Assembly (NCBI RefSeq): GCF_006539165.1 | Contig: NZ_BJMM01000010.1 | Span: forward strand, 1 to 64,000 | Direction of reading: 5' to 3' | DNA length: 64,000 nt | From: Streptomyces cacaoi | GTDB lineage: Bacteria; Actinomycetota; Actinomycetes; Streptomycetales; Streptomycetaceae | Part shown: positions 26,665 through 35,468 of the stretch, piece by piece | Numbering within the stretch: the first letter of the stretch is position 1 | Layout of the letters: the number at the start of each line of letters is the position of its first letter | Position numbers and translations under genes: made by a program | Notes under the pieces: model-generated | The model's input: the letters and a program-made list of their open reading frames with translations, nothing else | Databases searched by the model: none | What the model was told of the DNA's origin: nothing

Positions 26665-27573
26665 TCAGAGGCGGCCGAACGCCCGCAGCGTCAGCAGCGC
26701 GTCCAGGGTCACCCGGGGCCTGCTCTCGACCTCCGTACCGGGCGCCCATGTGCGCCGGTCGACGGGCCAACCGCCGTCGTCCTGCTGCCGGTTCTCCAGA
26801 TGGTCGAGGCCCGCGTCCATCTCCGCGTCCGAGAACCAGCGCCGGGCGAGCGCGCCCGGGGTGCGGGCGAAGTCGGTGACGTAGTGGTGCTCGCCGGGCG
26901 CGTAGCCCTCCGGCACGGGGAAATCCGCGGTGCGGGCCGGGTCGGTCACCACCAGGCGCTGCTCCCGTACGACGGCTCCCAGCCGGTCGGCGGCCGCCCG
27001 CGCGCGGGAGCGGTCGGGAACGCCCTCCAGGAAGGCGAGCGCGGCGAGCACCTCGTAGGGGTGGGTCTTGTCGAGCCGCTCGATGGTCTCCCAGCAGTAG
27101 TCCGTCGCGCGGAACAGCCACGCGTGCCAGACCCCGTTGCGGTGCAGCGTGCCGACCACCGGACCGGTCGCCAGCAGATCGCTGGGCGGCGAGTCCACCA
27201 CGGGCACGAAGGGCGCAGCGGGGTAGCCGCGCAGCGAAGGGTGCACGGCGGGCAGGGCGCCGTCCCGGGTGGAGACAGCTGTCAGATAACGGCCGATCCG
27301 CTCCACGCGCTGACCCGCGCACCGTCCGATGCTGTCCAGCACCTGGACCGCTGCCGCCGTGTGCAGCGGCTGGCTCACCGGTCCGCGCAGATCGGGCTCC
27401 AGGGCGTGGCCGTACCCGCCGTCGGTGTTCCGGTATGCGTCGAGGGCGGTCTCGACCGTGCTCGGGTCGCCGTCCAGGAAGTGGTACTCGAAGCGCCGCT
27501 GCTCCAGTACGCGTGCCGTCAGCCAGATGAAGTGTTCGGCACGGGAGAGAAGAGTCGATCCAGAGGGAGCCAT
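26665..27573 (-). CDS. Prenyltransferase/squalene-oxidase-repeat (alpha/alpha toroid) protein
   Basis: A 302-residue protein with repeats of the terpenoid cyclase/protein prenyltransferase type: TDGGYGHALEPD at about residue 45 and QQDDGGWPVD at about 275. It lacks the DxDD motif of class II cyclases. Only about half of a typical cyclase length is present, so a binding or non-classical enzymatic role is as likely as catalysis. The ATG at 27573 follows TACCGT (27585 to 27580 on the - strand) by 6 nt, implying a leaderless transcript. Function unknown. Confidence 0.65.
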   Translation of the reverse strand: MAPSGSTLLSRAEHFIWLTARVLEQRRFEYHFLDGDPSTVETALDAYRNTDGGYGHALEPDLRGPVSQPLHTAAAVQVLDSIGRCAGQRVERIGRYLTAVSTRDGALPAVHPSLRGYPAAPFVPVVDSPPSDLLATGPVVGTLHRNGVWHAWLFRATDYCWETIERLDKTHPYEVLAALAFLEGVPDRSRARAAADRLGAVVREQRLVVTDPARTADFPVPEGYAPGEHHYVTDFARTPGALARRWFSDAEMDAGLDHLENRQQDDGGWPVDRRTWAPGTEVESRPRVTLDALLTLRAFGRL

Positions 27574-27579
27574 TCTCCG

Positions 27580-27585
27580 ACGGTA
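27580..27585 (-). promoter_or_regulatory. -10 box for leaderless toroid-protein transcript
   Basis: TACCGT on the - strand is separated by 6 nt (cggaga) from the ATG whose first base is 27573. Confidence 0.5.
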
Positions 27586-27651
27586 TGCCCGTGCGGCGGC
27601 CCGGTCACGGCCATGGACCGGAGCCAACCCGCAGGGCGGGATACTGGAGGC

Positions 27652-27846
27652 ATGCGGTTGACGGACTTCTGGCAGCGGATGGCGGATCACTTCGGAGAGG
27701 CGTACGCCGACTCGTTCGCGCGGGACCACGTGATGTCCGCTCTCGGCGGCCGGACCGTCCACGAGGCGCTCGCCGCGGGGTGGGACACGAAGGACGTGTG
27801 GCGCGTGGTGTGCGCCGTCATGGACGTGCCCGACCACAAGAGGTGA
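27652..27846 (+). CDS. DUF3046 microprotein in the recA neighbourhood
   Basis: A 64-residue protein beginning MRLTDFWQRMADHFGEAYAD and containing HVMSALGGRTVHEALAAGWD and VWRVVCAVMDVP, the pattern of the actinobacterial DUF3046 family. In Mycobacterium tuberculosis a member (Rv2738c) lies next to recA, and here it lies 1.7 kb upstream of recA on the same strand. The predicted fold is helical with no known catalytic motif. GATACT at 27640-27645, 6 nt before the ATG, may be a leaderless -10. Function unknown. Confidence 0.85.
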   Translation: MRLTDFWQRMADHFGEAYADSFARDHVMSALGGRTVHEALAAGWDTKDVWRVVCAVMDVPDHKR

Positions 27847-27890
27847 GTCGCTCACCGCCGGGCGCCGTCAGCTGACGTGAGACTTGCCCG

Positions 27891-29282
27891 GTGGGAGCAC
27901 CGGAGGGCGACGGCAGCGGACACGGCGACAGCCGGCGCGGCACCGGCGGGCAGGCACCGGAAGGCGCCGCGGAACGCGTCCCCGCGCGCGGGGACGGCAT
28001 CTCTTCCTCAGCTGCGGCGGCGAAAGCGGTATCCGGGGAAGGGGCGGCTCCGGAAGGAGCCGGACCTGAGGATGCCGCGAGGCGGGGCGGCGGGGACGAC
28101 GGAGCACAGCCGAGCGGCACGGGCCGCGGCGGGATGCCGCGCTGGCTGCCGCGCGCCCTGGTGCTCGCCCTCGCGCTGCTCGCCGCCTTCCGCATTCTGA
28201 CCTGGGCCTTCCACCAGACGCTCGGGCTGCTGCTCAACGTGCTGATCGCTTTCTTCCTCGCCCTGGCCATGGAGCCGCCCGTCGACCGGCTGGCCCGGCT
28301 CGGGATGCGGCGGGGCCCCGCCACGGCGCTGGTCGGCCTGGCGCTGCTGATCGCGGGGGCGGGCTTCTTCGCCGCGCTCGGCTCGGTCGTCGCCGACCAG
28401 GTCACCCGCATCGTCCAGAACCTGCCGGCCTACATCGGCGACGTCGTCGGCTGGGTCAACGCGACCTTCCACACGGACGTGGACGTGGGCAGGCTCTCCA
28501 CCGATCTGCTGCGCTCGGACTGGGTGCGCGGTCATCTGAGCACCGGTGCGCAGAGCGTGTGGGGCATCTCCGCGACGGTGTTCGGCGGCCTCTTCCAGCT
28601 GTTGACCATCGCCCTGTTCACGTTCTACTTCGCCGCCGACGGGCCCCGGCTGCGGGCGGCGCTGTGCTCGGTGCTGCCGCCCGCACGTCAGGTCGAGGTG
28701 CTCAGGGCATGGGAGATCGCCGTGACCAAGACCGGGGGCTACATCTACTCGCGCGCCCTCATGGCGCTGGTCTCCGCGGTCGCGCACTACGTCTTCTTCC
28801 AGGTGCTGGGCGTGCCCTACGCGCCCGCGCTGGGAATCTGGGTCGGGGTCGTCTCGCAGTTCGTGCCGACGGTCGGGACCTATCTCGCGGGGGCTCTGCC
28901 GATGCTTATCGCGTTCACCGCGAACCCGTGGTCGGCGCTGTGGGTGCTCGGATTCGTCGTGCTCTACCAGCAATTCGAGAACTACCTGCTCCAGCCGCGG
29001 ATCACGGCCCGGACGGTGGACATCCACCCCGCCGTGGCCTTCGGTTCGGTGATCGCGGGCACGGCCCTGATGGGTGTGATCGGCGCCCTGGTCGCGGTGC
29101 CGGCGACGGCGACGCTCCAGGGGTTCCTGGGCGCGTACGTGAAGCACTACGAGCTCGCCGAGACCACCGGGGCCACCGGCACAGCGGGCGGTGGCGCCGG
29201 GGCGGGCCGGGCCGCCGGAAGCGGAGGCCGGAGGCGGTTCCGCGGGCGCCGTGGCGGGTCCGGAACCTCCCGGAACGGGTAG
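27891..29282 (+). CDS. AI-2E family (UPF0118) membrane permease
   Basis: A 463-residue protein. Residues 85-420 match the AI-2E/PerM family: about eight transmembrane helices, with LLNVLIAFFLALAMEPPVD, VVSQFVPTVGTYLAGALP and QQFENYLLQPRI. Relatives export autoinducer-2 or ions; the substrate here is unknown. The first 80 residues are Gly/Ala/Glu-rich and the last 45 are Gly/Arg-rich, both probably cytosolic. GTG at 27891 was used, 44 nt after the DUF3046 stop. An alternative ATG at 28134 lies just before the first helix. Confidence 0.75.
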   Translation: MGAPEGDGSGHGDSRRGTGGQAPEGAAERVPARGDGISSSAAAAKAVSGEGAAPEGAGPEDAARRGGGDDGAQPSGTGRGGMPRWLPRALVLALALLAAFRILTWAFHQTLGLLLNVLIAFFLALAMEPPVDRLARLGMRRGPATALVGLALLIAGAGFFAALGSVVADQVTRIVQNLPAYIGDVVGWVNATFHTDVDVGRLSTDLLRSDWVRGHLSTGAQSVWGISATVFGGLFQLLTIALFTFYFAADGPRLRAALCSVLPPARQVEVLRAWEIAVTKTGGYIYSRALMALVSAVAHYVFFQVLGVPYAPALGIWVGVVSQFVPTVGTYLAGALPMLIAFTANPWSALWVLGFVVLYQQFENYLLQPRITARTVDIHPAVAFGSVIAGTALMGVIGALVAVPATATLQGFLGAYVKHYELAETTGATGTAGGGAGAGRAAGSGGRRRFRGRRGGSGTSRNG

Positions 29283-29370
29283 GCCGGAGCCGGTCCCGGC
29301 GGAGGAGGACATCCTGTGCGCGGAGCCGGCCAGGCTCTCGTCGCGCGGCTCTGACCTGCGGAAACGAGAG

Positions 29371-29379
29371 TTATCCACA
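29371..29379. promoter_or_regulatory. Perfect DnaA-box sequence upstream of recA
   Basis: TTATCCACA matches the classic DnaA R-box exactly. It lies 15 nt upstream of the recA -35 hexamer in an AT-enriched patch. Whether DnaA binds here is unknown. Confidence 0.5.
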
Positions 29380-29394
29380 GAAAATCGGGGTGAC

Positions 29395-29422
29395 TTGACG
29401 CCAAATTCGAACATCGATTCTC
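29395..29422 (+). promoter_or_regulatory. recA promoter with LexA (SOS) box
   Basis: The -35 hexamer TTGACG is at 29395-29400. An SOS box, TCGAACATCGATTCTC at 29407-29422, fills the spacer and -10 region. It matches the actinobacterial LexA consensus TCGAAC-N4-GTTCGA strongly in the left half and partly in the right. LexA bound here would block polymerase, matching the DNA-damage induction of recA. lexA itself lies at the right end of the window. Confidence 0.75.
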
Positions 29423-29554
29423 ATTGGTGTACCGGCGGGAACGCCCACGCAGGACAGCTCGGTGGGGGCGCGGGGCCGGACCGATTGTCAGTGGCAGGCG
29501 CTAGCGTCGTGTGACGTGAAGCGATCGACTCAAGCAAACAACCGGGTGGCACCC

Positions 29555-30718
29555 ATGGCAGGAACCGACCGCGAGAAGGCGCTCGACGCCGCGCTCGCGC
29601 AGATTGAACGCCAATTCGGCAAGGGCGCCGTGATGCGCATGGGCGAGCGGCCGAACGAGCCGATCGAGGTGATCCCCACCGGGTCGACCGCGCTCGATGT
29701 GGCCCTGGGCGTCGGCGGGCTGCCGCGGGGCCGGGTCGTGGAGGTCTACGGCCCCGAGTCCTCGGGTAAGACGACGCTGACCCTGCACGCGGTGGCCAAC
29801 GCGCAGAAGGCCGGCGGCACGGTCGCCTTCGTGGACGCGGAGCACGCGCTCGATCCCGAGTACGCCAAGCGGCTCGGTGTGGACACCGACGCGCTGATCC
29901 TCTCCCAGCCGGACAACGGCGAACAGGCCCTGGAGATCACCGACATGCTGATCCGGTCGGGCGCGCTCGATCTGATCATCGTCGACTCGGTCGCCGCGCT
30001 GGTTCCCAAGGCGGAGATCGAGGGCGAGATGGGCGACTCCCACGTCGGTCTCCAGGCCCGGCTGATGAGCCAGGCGCTCCGGAAGATCGCCGGTGCGCTC
30101 AACCAGTCCCGTACGACCGCGATCTTCATCAACCAGCTGCGCGAGAAGGTCGGCGTGATGTTCGGCTCGCCGGAGACCACGACGGGTGGCCGCGCGCTGA
30201 AGTTCTACGCCTCGGTGCGGCTCGACATCCGCCGTATCGAAACCCTCAAGGACGGCACCGACGCGGTCGGCAACCGCACCCGCGTCAAGGTCGTCAAGAA
30301 CAAGGTCGCTCCCCCCTTCAAGCAGGCGGAGTTCGACATCCTCTACGGCATGGGCATCAGCCGTGAGGGCGGCCTGATCGACATGGGCGTGGAGCACGGC
30401 TTCATCCGCAAGTCCGGGGCCTGGTACACCTACGAGGGCGATCAGCTCGGGCAGGGCAAGGAGAACGCCCGGAACTTCCTGCGGGACAACCCCGACCTCG
30501 CCAACGAGATCGAGAAGAAGATCAAGGAGAAGCTGGGCATCGGGGCCAAGCCGGAGGAGCCGGCGGCGGAGCCGGGTGCCGACGCGGCCGGCGGCGGCAA
30601 GGAGGCCACTCCCGAGGCCGCGGGGACGGACGCCGAGGCGGCGAAGACCGTGCCTGCCCCCGCGACCAAGGCAACGAAGACGACGAAGGCGTCCAAGACC
30701 GCCGCTGCCAAGAGCTAG
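29555..30718 (+). CDS. recA: Recombinase A
   Basis: A 387-residue strand-exchange ATPase and LexA co-protease. Walker A is GPESSGKTT at about residue 68. The L2 and MAW-type motifs are intact ([20 protein letters not shown]). The last 50 residues form an Ala/Thr/Lys/Glu-rich tail, longer than in E. coli, as in other Streptomyces. Start [18 protein letters not shown] is the conserved actinobacterial N-terminus. recX follows after 3 nt, so the two are cotranscribed. Confidence 0.98.
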   Translation: MAGTDREKALDAALAQIERQFGKGAVMRMGERPNEPIEVIPTGSTALDVALGVGGLPRGRVVEVYGPESSGKTTLTLHAVANAQKAGGTVAFVDAEHALDPEYAKRLGVDTDALILSQPDNGEQALEITDMLIRSGALDLIIVDSVAALVPKAEIEGEMGDSHVGLQARLMSQALRKIAGALNQSRTTAIFINQLREKVGVMFGSPETTTGGRALKFYASVRLDIRRIETLKDGTDAVGNRTRVKVVKNKVAPPFKQAEFDILYGMGISREGGLIDMGVEHGFIRKSGAWYTYEGDQLGQGKENARNFLRDNPDLANEIEKKIKEKLGIGAKPEEPAAEPGADAAGGGKEATPEAAGTDAEAAKTVPAPATKATKTTKASKTAAAKS

Positions 30719-30721
30719 TCC

Positions 30722-31465
30722 GTGACACGGCGCAGCGACTGGCCGGAGTACGAGTACGCGGCACACCAGCCCGTCCCCCCTCGCGACGCGGAGGAGGACG
30801 ACTGGGCGGACCGCGCGGTGAACGGCGGCGACCCCGCTTCTACGAGGGCGGAAGCGGGGCCGTCGCGAAGAACTCGCGGCGCGCGGGGGAGGAGCAGGGC
30901 GCCGGGAGACCCGGGCTCCGGAGGAGGGGGACGGAGCCCGGGCGAGACCGATGCACAGCGCGACCCGGTCGAGCGGGCCAAGGCGATCTGCCTGCGCCTG
31001 CTGACCGGGACGCCCCGCACCCGGCAGCAGCTCGCGGACGCACTCCAGCGCCGGGAGGTGCCACCGGAGGCGGCCGAGGAGGTGCTGGCCCGCTTCGAGG
31101 ACGTCGGCCTGATCGACGACGCGGCCTTCGCCGCGGCGTGGGTCGAATCCCGGCACTACGGCAGGGGCTTGGCGCGGGGTGCCCTGGCCCGTGAGCTGCG
31201 GACCAAGGGCGTCGACTCGGCGGTGATCGAGGAAGCCGTCGGCATGCTGGACGCCGATCAGGAGGAGGAGACCGCTCGCGCCCTGGTGGAGCGGAAACTA
31301 CGGGCCACCAAGGGGCTGGAGAGGGACAAGCGGCTGCGTCGCCTGGTCGGCATGCTGGCCCGGCGGGGCTACCCGGAGGGGCTCGCCCGGCGCGTCGTCC
31401 GACGTGCCCTGGAGGAAGAGGGGGAGGACCCGGAGCTGCTGGAGGAGCACTTTCCGGACGCGTAG
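30722..31465 (+). CDS. recX: Regulatory protein RecX
   Basis: A 247-residue inhibitor of RecA filament extension. The three-helix RecX repeats occupy about residues 80-240 (AKAICLRLLTGTPRTRQQLA, GLIDDAAFAAAWVESR, ARGALARELRTKGVD). The first 75 residues are a charged, Ser/Gly/Arg-rich extension absent from E. coli RecX. GTG at 30722 lies 3 nt after the recA stop, so translation is probably coupled. Confidence 0.93.
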   Translation: MTRRSDWPEYEYAAHQPVPPRDAEEDDWADRAVNGGDPASTRAEAGPSRRTRGARGRSRAPGDPGSGGGGRSPGETDAQRDPVERAKAICLRLLTGTPRTRQQLADALQRREVPPEAAEEVLARFEDVGLIDDAAFAAAWVESRHYGRGLARGALARELRTKGVDSAVIEEAVGMLDADQEEETARALVERKLRATKGLERDKRLRRLVGMLARRGYPEGLARRVVRRALEEEGEDPELLEEHFPDA

Positions 31466-31805
31466 GGCGGTCGTTGCAGCGGCCGTCGCGCCCGGCGGTG
31501 TGCGAGAGCTGTGCCCGAACCCGCCGTGGGAGTACCGGAATCCGCGCATGTGACATCCACGAGCGCCGTGGGCGGGTCGTGGCGGGGAGACCGCGCGGTC
31601 TGTCCGGGGGCCGTCGGTGTGGTACTGCCCGGTCCGCTGAGGTGGTGAGGTTCCGGCGGACCGGAGCGGGGTGACGTGCAGGCCGTCGGTGGTGAGGCGG
31701 GGCCTGGTGAGGCGCTGGCGCGGTTGCCGGTGAGAGGCGCGGCACGGGAGGCGTGCGGGGAGCGAGGGGCGGGGGCGGACGGTTCTGTGCGGGGCGGGCG
31801 TCCGG
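31466..31805. other. Intergenic region between recX and the ankyrin gene
   Basis: In these 340 bp I see no convincing gene on either strand. Open frames are present but are arginine/glycine-rich with no ribosome site or family resemblance. No strong terminator hairpin is evident directly after recX. Confidence 0.5.
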
Positions 31806-32651
31806 TCAGGTCTCCGGTGCGTCGGCCGGGGCGGTGCGCAGGAGTTCGGCGAGGGCGTCGTAGCCGCGCTGTTCGGCGTGGCGCAGTGCCGTCACCCCGT
31901 CCTTGTCGGCGAGGTCGGGCCGGGCCCCGGCCTCCAGGAGGAGAGCGACGATCTTCTGGTGGTCGCGTCCGCCGTCGCCGAGGATGACGGCTTCCAACAG
32001 GGCCGTCCAGCCGAGTTTGTTGACGTGGTCGACGTCGATGTCCGTGGTGCGCAGCACCTCGCGGACGTAGCCGACGTGGCCACGCTCGGCGGCGGGGATG
32101 AGCGAGGTGCCGCCGAAGCGGTTGGTGACGGTGTGGTCGGGCTCGGCCGGGAGCAGGGCCCGGGCCATCTCGACGCTTCCCGTCACGCCGGTGACCAGCC
32201 ATGCGCTGTCGTCGCGCTCGTCCTGCGCGTTCGGGTCGGCGCCCGCGCGCACCAGCTCCCGGGCCGCGGCCACATGGTCACCGAGGGAGGCCAGCAGCAG
32301 GGGCGTCCTGGCGTGCTCGTCCCGGGTCTCCAGGGCGGCGCCGTCGGCGAGAGCCGCGCGTACGGCATCGGCGTCGCCGGTCCTCGCCGCCTTCAGCAGG
32401 GCGGTGTTCGCCGCCCGCGTGCCGGTGCCCGGGGACGCCTCGCCGGTCCGGTTGCCGCGCGGCGGTGTGGTGTGCCGGGGGCTCCCGGAACTCTGGGCGT
32501 CGCCCGTTCCGCTTCCGGCCTCGGTGTCGCAGGCGGTGAGCAGGGCGAGGCCGAGGGCGCCGGCGAGAACCGGCCTGCGCAGGGCGGCCCTTCGGACGAG
32601 GGCGTAGGGGAAACGGCCGGTCGTGCGGGGCGTGTCCGGGTTCCGGTTCAT
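31806..32651 (-). CDS. Ankyrin-repeat lipoprotein
   Basis: A 281-residue protein. A signal peptide (residues 20-45, VLAGALGLALLTAC) ends in a lipobox (LTAC), predicting a lipid-anchored surface protein. Ankyrin repeats fill about residues 95-275 (ADAVRAALADGAALETRDEH, AARELVRAGADPNAQDE, VALLLEAGARPDLADKDG), giving about five repeats for protein binding. A GAGGAGG ribosome site precedes the ATG at 32651. It lies downstream of the broken HbpS-type gene on the same strand. The binding partner is unknown. Confidence 0.85.
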   Translation of the reverse strand: MNRNPDTPRTTGRFPYALVRRAALRRPVLAGALGLALLTACDTEAGSGTGDAQSSGSPRHTTPPRGNRTGEASPGTGTRAANTALLKAARTGDADAVRAALADGAALETRDEHARTPLLLASLGDHVAAARELVRAGADPNAQDERDDSAWLVTGVTGSVEMARALLPAEPDHTVTNRFGGTSLIPAAERGHVGYVREVLRTTDIDVDHVNKLGWTALLEAVILGDGGRDHQKIVALLLEAGARPDLADKDGVTALRHAEQRGYDALAELLRTAPADAPET

Positions 32652-32773
32652 GGTGGGGCCTCCTCTGTTCCTGTCCTGAAGGTATGTGTCCGTGCCCGGC
32701 GGGCCGTGGGGAGGGGCCGGCAGGCACGGGGGCGTCGAGGGTGTGCCGGGCCGCCCGTGCGTGCCGGCGTGGT

Positions 32774-33153
32774 TCACCTGCTGAGCGCCGCGACTCCGGC
32801 GCGTGCGCACTTCTCGTCCTGGTCGCCGCTGGGGGCACCGGCGACGCCTATACCCGCAACGGGCTCGCCGTGCGTCTGCACGGGGCGCCGCCCGCGAGGA
32901 AGAGGGTGCCCGGGATGTCCTTCAGCTGCGGGGCCTTCCGGAGCCGGACGGCGAGTTCGGAGGTGGGTGCGTTCCAGGAGACCGCCGTGCAGCCCTTCCG
33001 CTCGGCGGACTCGCAGGACTGCGGGCCTGCGCCGTCGCCGCGCAGGGTCGCCACGGTGTTGCCGTTCCGGTCGACGACGGCGACGGAGACCTTCCGGCCG
33101 GCCTTCTCCGCGGCGTCGAGGGCCGCGTGTGCCGCCTTGGCGGCGGCGTCGGC
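32774..33153 (-). pseudogene. Broken HbpS/GlcG-family heme-binding protein gene
   Basis: The - strand encodes an HbpS/GlcG-type domain split over two frames. From 33153 to about 32886 one frame reads AAAKAAHAALDAAEKAGRKV, then SVAVVDRNGNTVATLRGDGA, then LKDIPGTLFLAGGAP. A second frame then continues with HGEPVAGIGVAGAPSGDQDE to a stop at 32774. Restoring one C in the C-run at 32882-32885 joins the two frames. No signal peptide or N-terminal strand is visible upstream, and positions usually Tyr or Phe are Cys (QSCESAERKGC, EKCARAG). The gene is either decayed or has an assembly error plus an unusual N-terminus. Confidence 0.75.
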
Positions 33154-33242
33154 CCGCCGCGTTCCGGAACCGGTCGGCCACCCGGACCGGGAACCTTCCG
33201 CCGCACAGCAGTTGCAGCGGGGGCCTGCCCGCCGTTGTGCCC

Positions 33243-33333
33243 CCACTGCTGTCGCGGTTTTCCCGCCCGCGGTACTCGCACAGCTGTGGTCGTTCTCCGG
33301 GCGGACCCGCCACTGCTGTCGAAGTTTTCCGCG
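33243..33333. repeat. Pair of imperfect direct repeats around a CACAGCTGTG palindrome
   Basis: CCACTGCTGTCG(CG/AA)GTTTTCC occurs at 33243 and again at 33310, 67 bp apart. The 10-bp palindrome CACAGCTGTG lies between them. The segment is non-coding, upstream of the HbpS remnant and immediately downstream of the monooxygenase gene. Role unknown. Confidence 0.6.
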
Positions 33334-33369
33334 CGGCCCTCGCCCGGTCCGCTCGGGGAGTGCGGTTGC

Positions 33370-35214
33370 TCAGCTGTCGGAGTCGGTGGCGTCCGGGCGG
33401 CCGGGGCCCGGCAGTGCCCGCTGCGGGGCCGAACCCGCGCGGGCCGCCGGGGCGTCGCCCGTGCCACCCGGTGCGCGGGACGTGCCGTTGGCGGGCGCGT
33501 TCTCCGCGGAGCCGGCCGCGGTGCCGTTCCCTTCCACGGCGGGCCGTGCCGGCCCGGGAGGCAGTGCGGGCACCGTGCGGTCCGCCTGGGCGCGGCCGCG
33601 GAGCGCGTCGGCGCAGGCCCACAGATCGGCGGTGCGGCCGGCGGGCAGGGCTGCCGTCAGGTGGCCGTCGGCGCGGATGACGAGGACGGTGTGGGCGGCG
33701 GCGCCCGGGTACTCCTCGGTCACCAGCAGTGTGCCGCGCACCGGCAACGCGTCCAGCGTGGACACCAGTTCGGGCATCACGCCGGCCGACAGCCAGTGCC
33801 GGCTGTCCCAGACCCCGGTGCCGGGCGCCACCAGGAGCGCGAGCAGTTCACCGCCCTTGCCCGCCAGCCAGTCGCGCAGCATGCCGCGGCTGCCGTCCGC
33901 CGCCGTCACCGGCACATCGCGCACCGGCGCGCCGGGCGCGGTGCCGACCGGTACCGTCCCGGTGGCGCCGCGGGCCGGCGTCAGAGGCGTACGGGCGTAC
34001 CCGGAAGGCGCGCCCAGCGGGCCGCGCCCGAGGTGGCCGTCCGTGAGCATGCCCAGCGGTGCACGGGCGCCCCGGCCGGGCAGCAGACCGCGCAGCCCGC
34101 CGGTGCGCCGTACCGCCGGCAGGGCCTGGTCGACGGCGCGCAGCCGGGTCACGAGGGCGCCCCGGCGCTCCGACTCGTAGCTGTCCAGCAGCACTTCGGC
34201 CGCGTCGTCGTGCCCGTGGTGCCAGGCGAGCGACAGCTTCCAGGCCAGGTTGGCGGCGTCGCGCAGCCCCTCGTCGACCCCGGGCACGCCCAGGGCGCCG
34301 GTGAGATGGGCGGCGTCGCCGGCCAGCAGGACCCGGCCGACCCGCCAGTGCCGGGCGAGCCGCTGGTGCGCGGTGTGCACTCCGGTGTCCACCAGCTCCC
34401 ACGGGCCGATGCCGCGGGGTTCAGCGGATCCGCCGTCCCGGGCCGCCTCGTCGGACCAGACCTCCAGGGTGTTGCGGATGCGCTCCAGCATCTCCTCGGG
34501 CGTGACGAGGTCGCCGCGCGGGGGCAGCAGCCAGTCCAGCCGCCACAGGCCCCCGGCGAGCGGTCGGGCGGTCACCTCGCCGGGGCGGCTGTCCGGATCC
34601 CGGTGCAGCAGCGCGGCGCCGGTCGGCCCCGGCTGCCAGGCGCCGTCCCCCGCGCCGTACGCGCCCTCCTCCCAGGGGAGCCGCACCCGCAGCGCTGCCA
34701 CTGCGTGCCGTTCGACGGCGGTGCGTCCGGGGAAGCGCACGCCCAGCGCCTTGCGCACGGTCGAGCGTGCGCCGTCGCAGCCCACGGCGTAACTGCCGCG
34801 CCACCACACGGCGTTGGGCTCGCGGGTGTGGACGGTCACGCCGGTCGTGTCCTGTTCCAGCAGATCGGCGTGGCTGCCGGTGACGATCCGGGCGAGCGGC
34901 TCCTGTGCCAGGGCGGTGCGCAGCGCCCGTTCCAGGGCGTGCTGTTCGATGTGCAGCGGCGCGTCCTCGGGGGCCAGCGGCACGTCCTCGACGAGGCGGG
35001 AGCGGTACCGGGCGCGCCAGGAGCGCCAGCGCACACCGGGCAGCGCCGGCAGCCACGCCGCGGTGTCCGGGCGCAGCACGCAGGAGCGGGCGGCGCGGGG
35101 CGGCGAGCTGCCGTCGGTGGCGTCCAGCACCACGGAGGGCACGGCGTGCCGGGCGAGGGCCAGCGCGAGCGCGAGCCCGGCGGGCCCGGCTCCGATCACG
35201 ATCACCGGGTCCAC
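33370..35214 (-). CDS. FAD-dependent aromatic-ring monooxygenase
   Basis: A 614-residue class A flavoprotein hydroxylase. The N-terminal Rossmann motif is VIVIGAGPAGLALALALARH. The DG motif is VGCDGARSTVRKALG, and the second FAD motif is RVLLAGDAAHLTGALGVPG with DAANLAWKL. The C-terminal thioredoxin-like domain is present, as in PheA/TfdB-type hydroxylases, followed by a Pro/Ala/Gly-rich tail of about 60 residues. It acts on an unknown aromatic substrate, using NAD(P)H and oxygen. A GTG at 35214 gives the conserved N-terminus. There is no obvious pathway partner nearby. Confidence 0.85.
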   Translation of the reverse strand: MDPVIVIGAGPAGLALALALARHAVPSVVLDATDGSSPPRAARSCVLRPDTAAWLPALPGVRWRSWRARYRSRLVEDVPLAPEDAPLHIEQHALERALRTALAQEPLARIVTGSHADLLEQDTTGVTVHTREPNAVWWRGSYAVGCDGARSTVRKALGVRFPGRTAVERHAVAALRVRLPWEEGAYGAGDGAWQPGPTGAALLHRDPDSRPGEVTARPLAGGLWRLDWLLPPRGDLVTPEEMLERIRNTLEVWSDEAARDGGSAEPRGIGPWELVDTGVHTAHQRLARHWRVGRVLLAGDAAHLTGALGVPGVDEGLRDAANLAWKLSLAWHHGHDDAAEVLLDSYESERRGALVTRLRAVDQALPAVRRTGGLRGLLPGRGARAPLGMLTDGHLGRGPLGAPSGYARTPLTPARGATGTVPVGTAPGAPVRDVPVTAADGSRGMLRDWLAGKGGELLALLVAPGTGVWDSRHWLSAGVMPELVSTLDALPVRGTLLVTEEYPGAAAHTVLVIRADGHLTAALPAGRTADLWACADALRGRAQADRTVPALPPGPARPAVEGNGTAAGSAENAPANGTSRAPGGTGDAPAARAGSAPQRALPGPGRPDATDSDS

Positions 35215-35404
35215 AGCGGCGAGACCTCACAGCCCTGACGGTGCCGACGGGGGCCGGGGACAACTCCTCCTGGAGCCTGGTGCGCGATCACGCTGGTATG
35301 CAACCGACTGGCCGGGCGAGCGTCAAGTGAGGCCGGATGGCAAGGGCTCCGGCCCGGCCACGCGGCCCGTGCGGCACCCGTGCATCCGTGGCCGCACACG
35401 CCAC

Positions 35405-35430
35405 TGCCGGGGCCACGGGCGGCCCCGGCA
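35405..35430. terminator. Terminator of the glu operon
   Basis: A perfect 10-bp stem (TGCCGGGGCC and complement) with a 6-nt loop lies 39 bp beyond the gluD stop on the - strand. Confidence 0.7.
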
Positions 35431-35468
35431 GCGCGGCGTGGTGCGCGGCTGTGCGCGCGACGCCGTTC

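Noticed and set aside
31369..32202. Long - strand open frame across recX and the downstream gap
   Set aside because: It is arginine/proline-rich, overlaps recX and the ankyrin gene antisense, and has no family resemblance; a GC-bias artefact.
35379..35430. Cobalamin-riboswitch-like GCCACTG near 35400
   Set aside because: Only the heptamer is present; it is part of a simple terminator hairpin downstream of gluD and there is no riboswitch scaffold.
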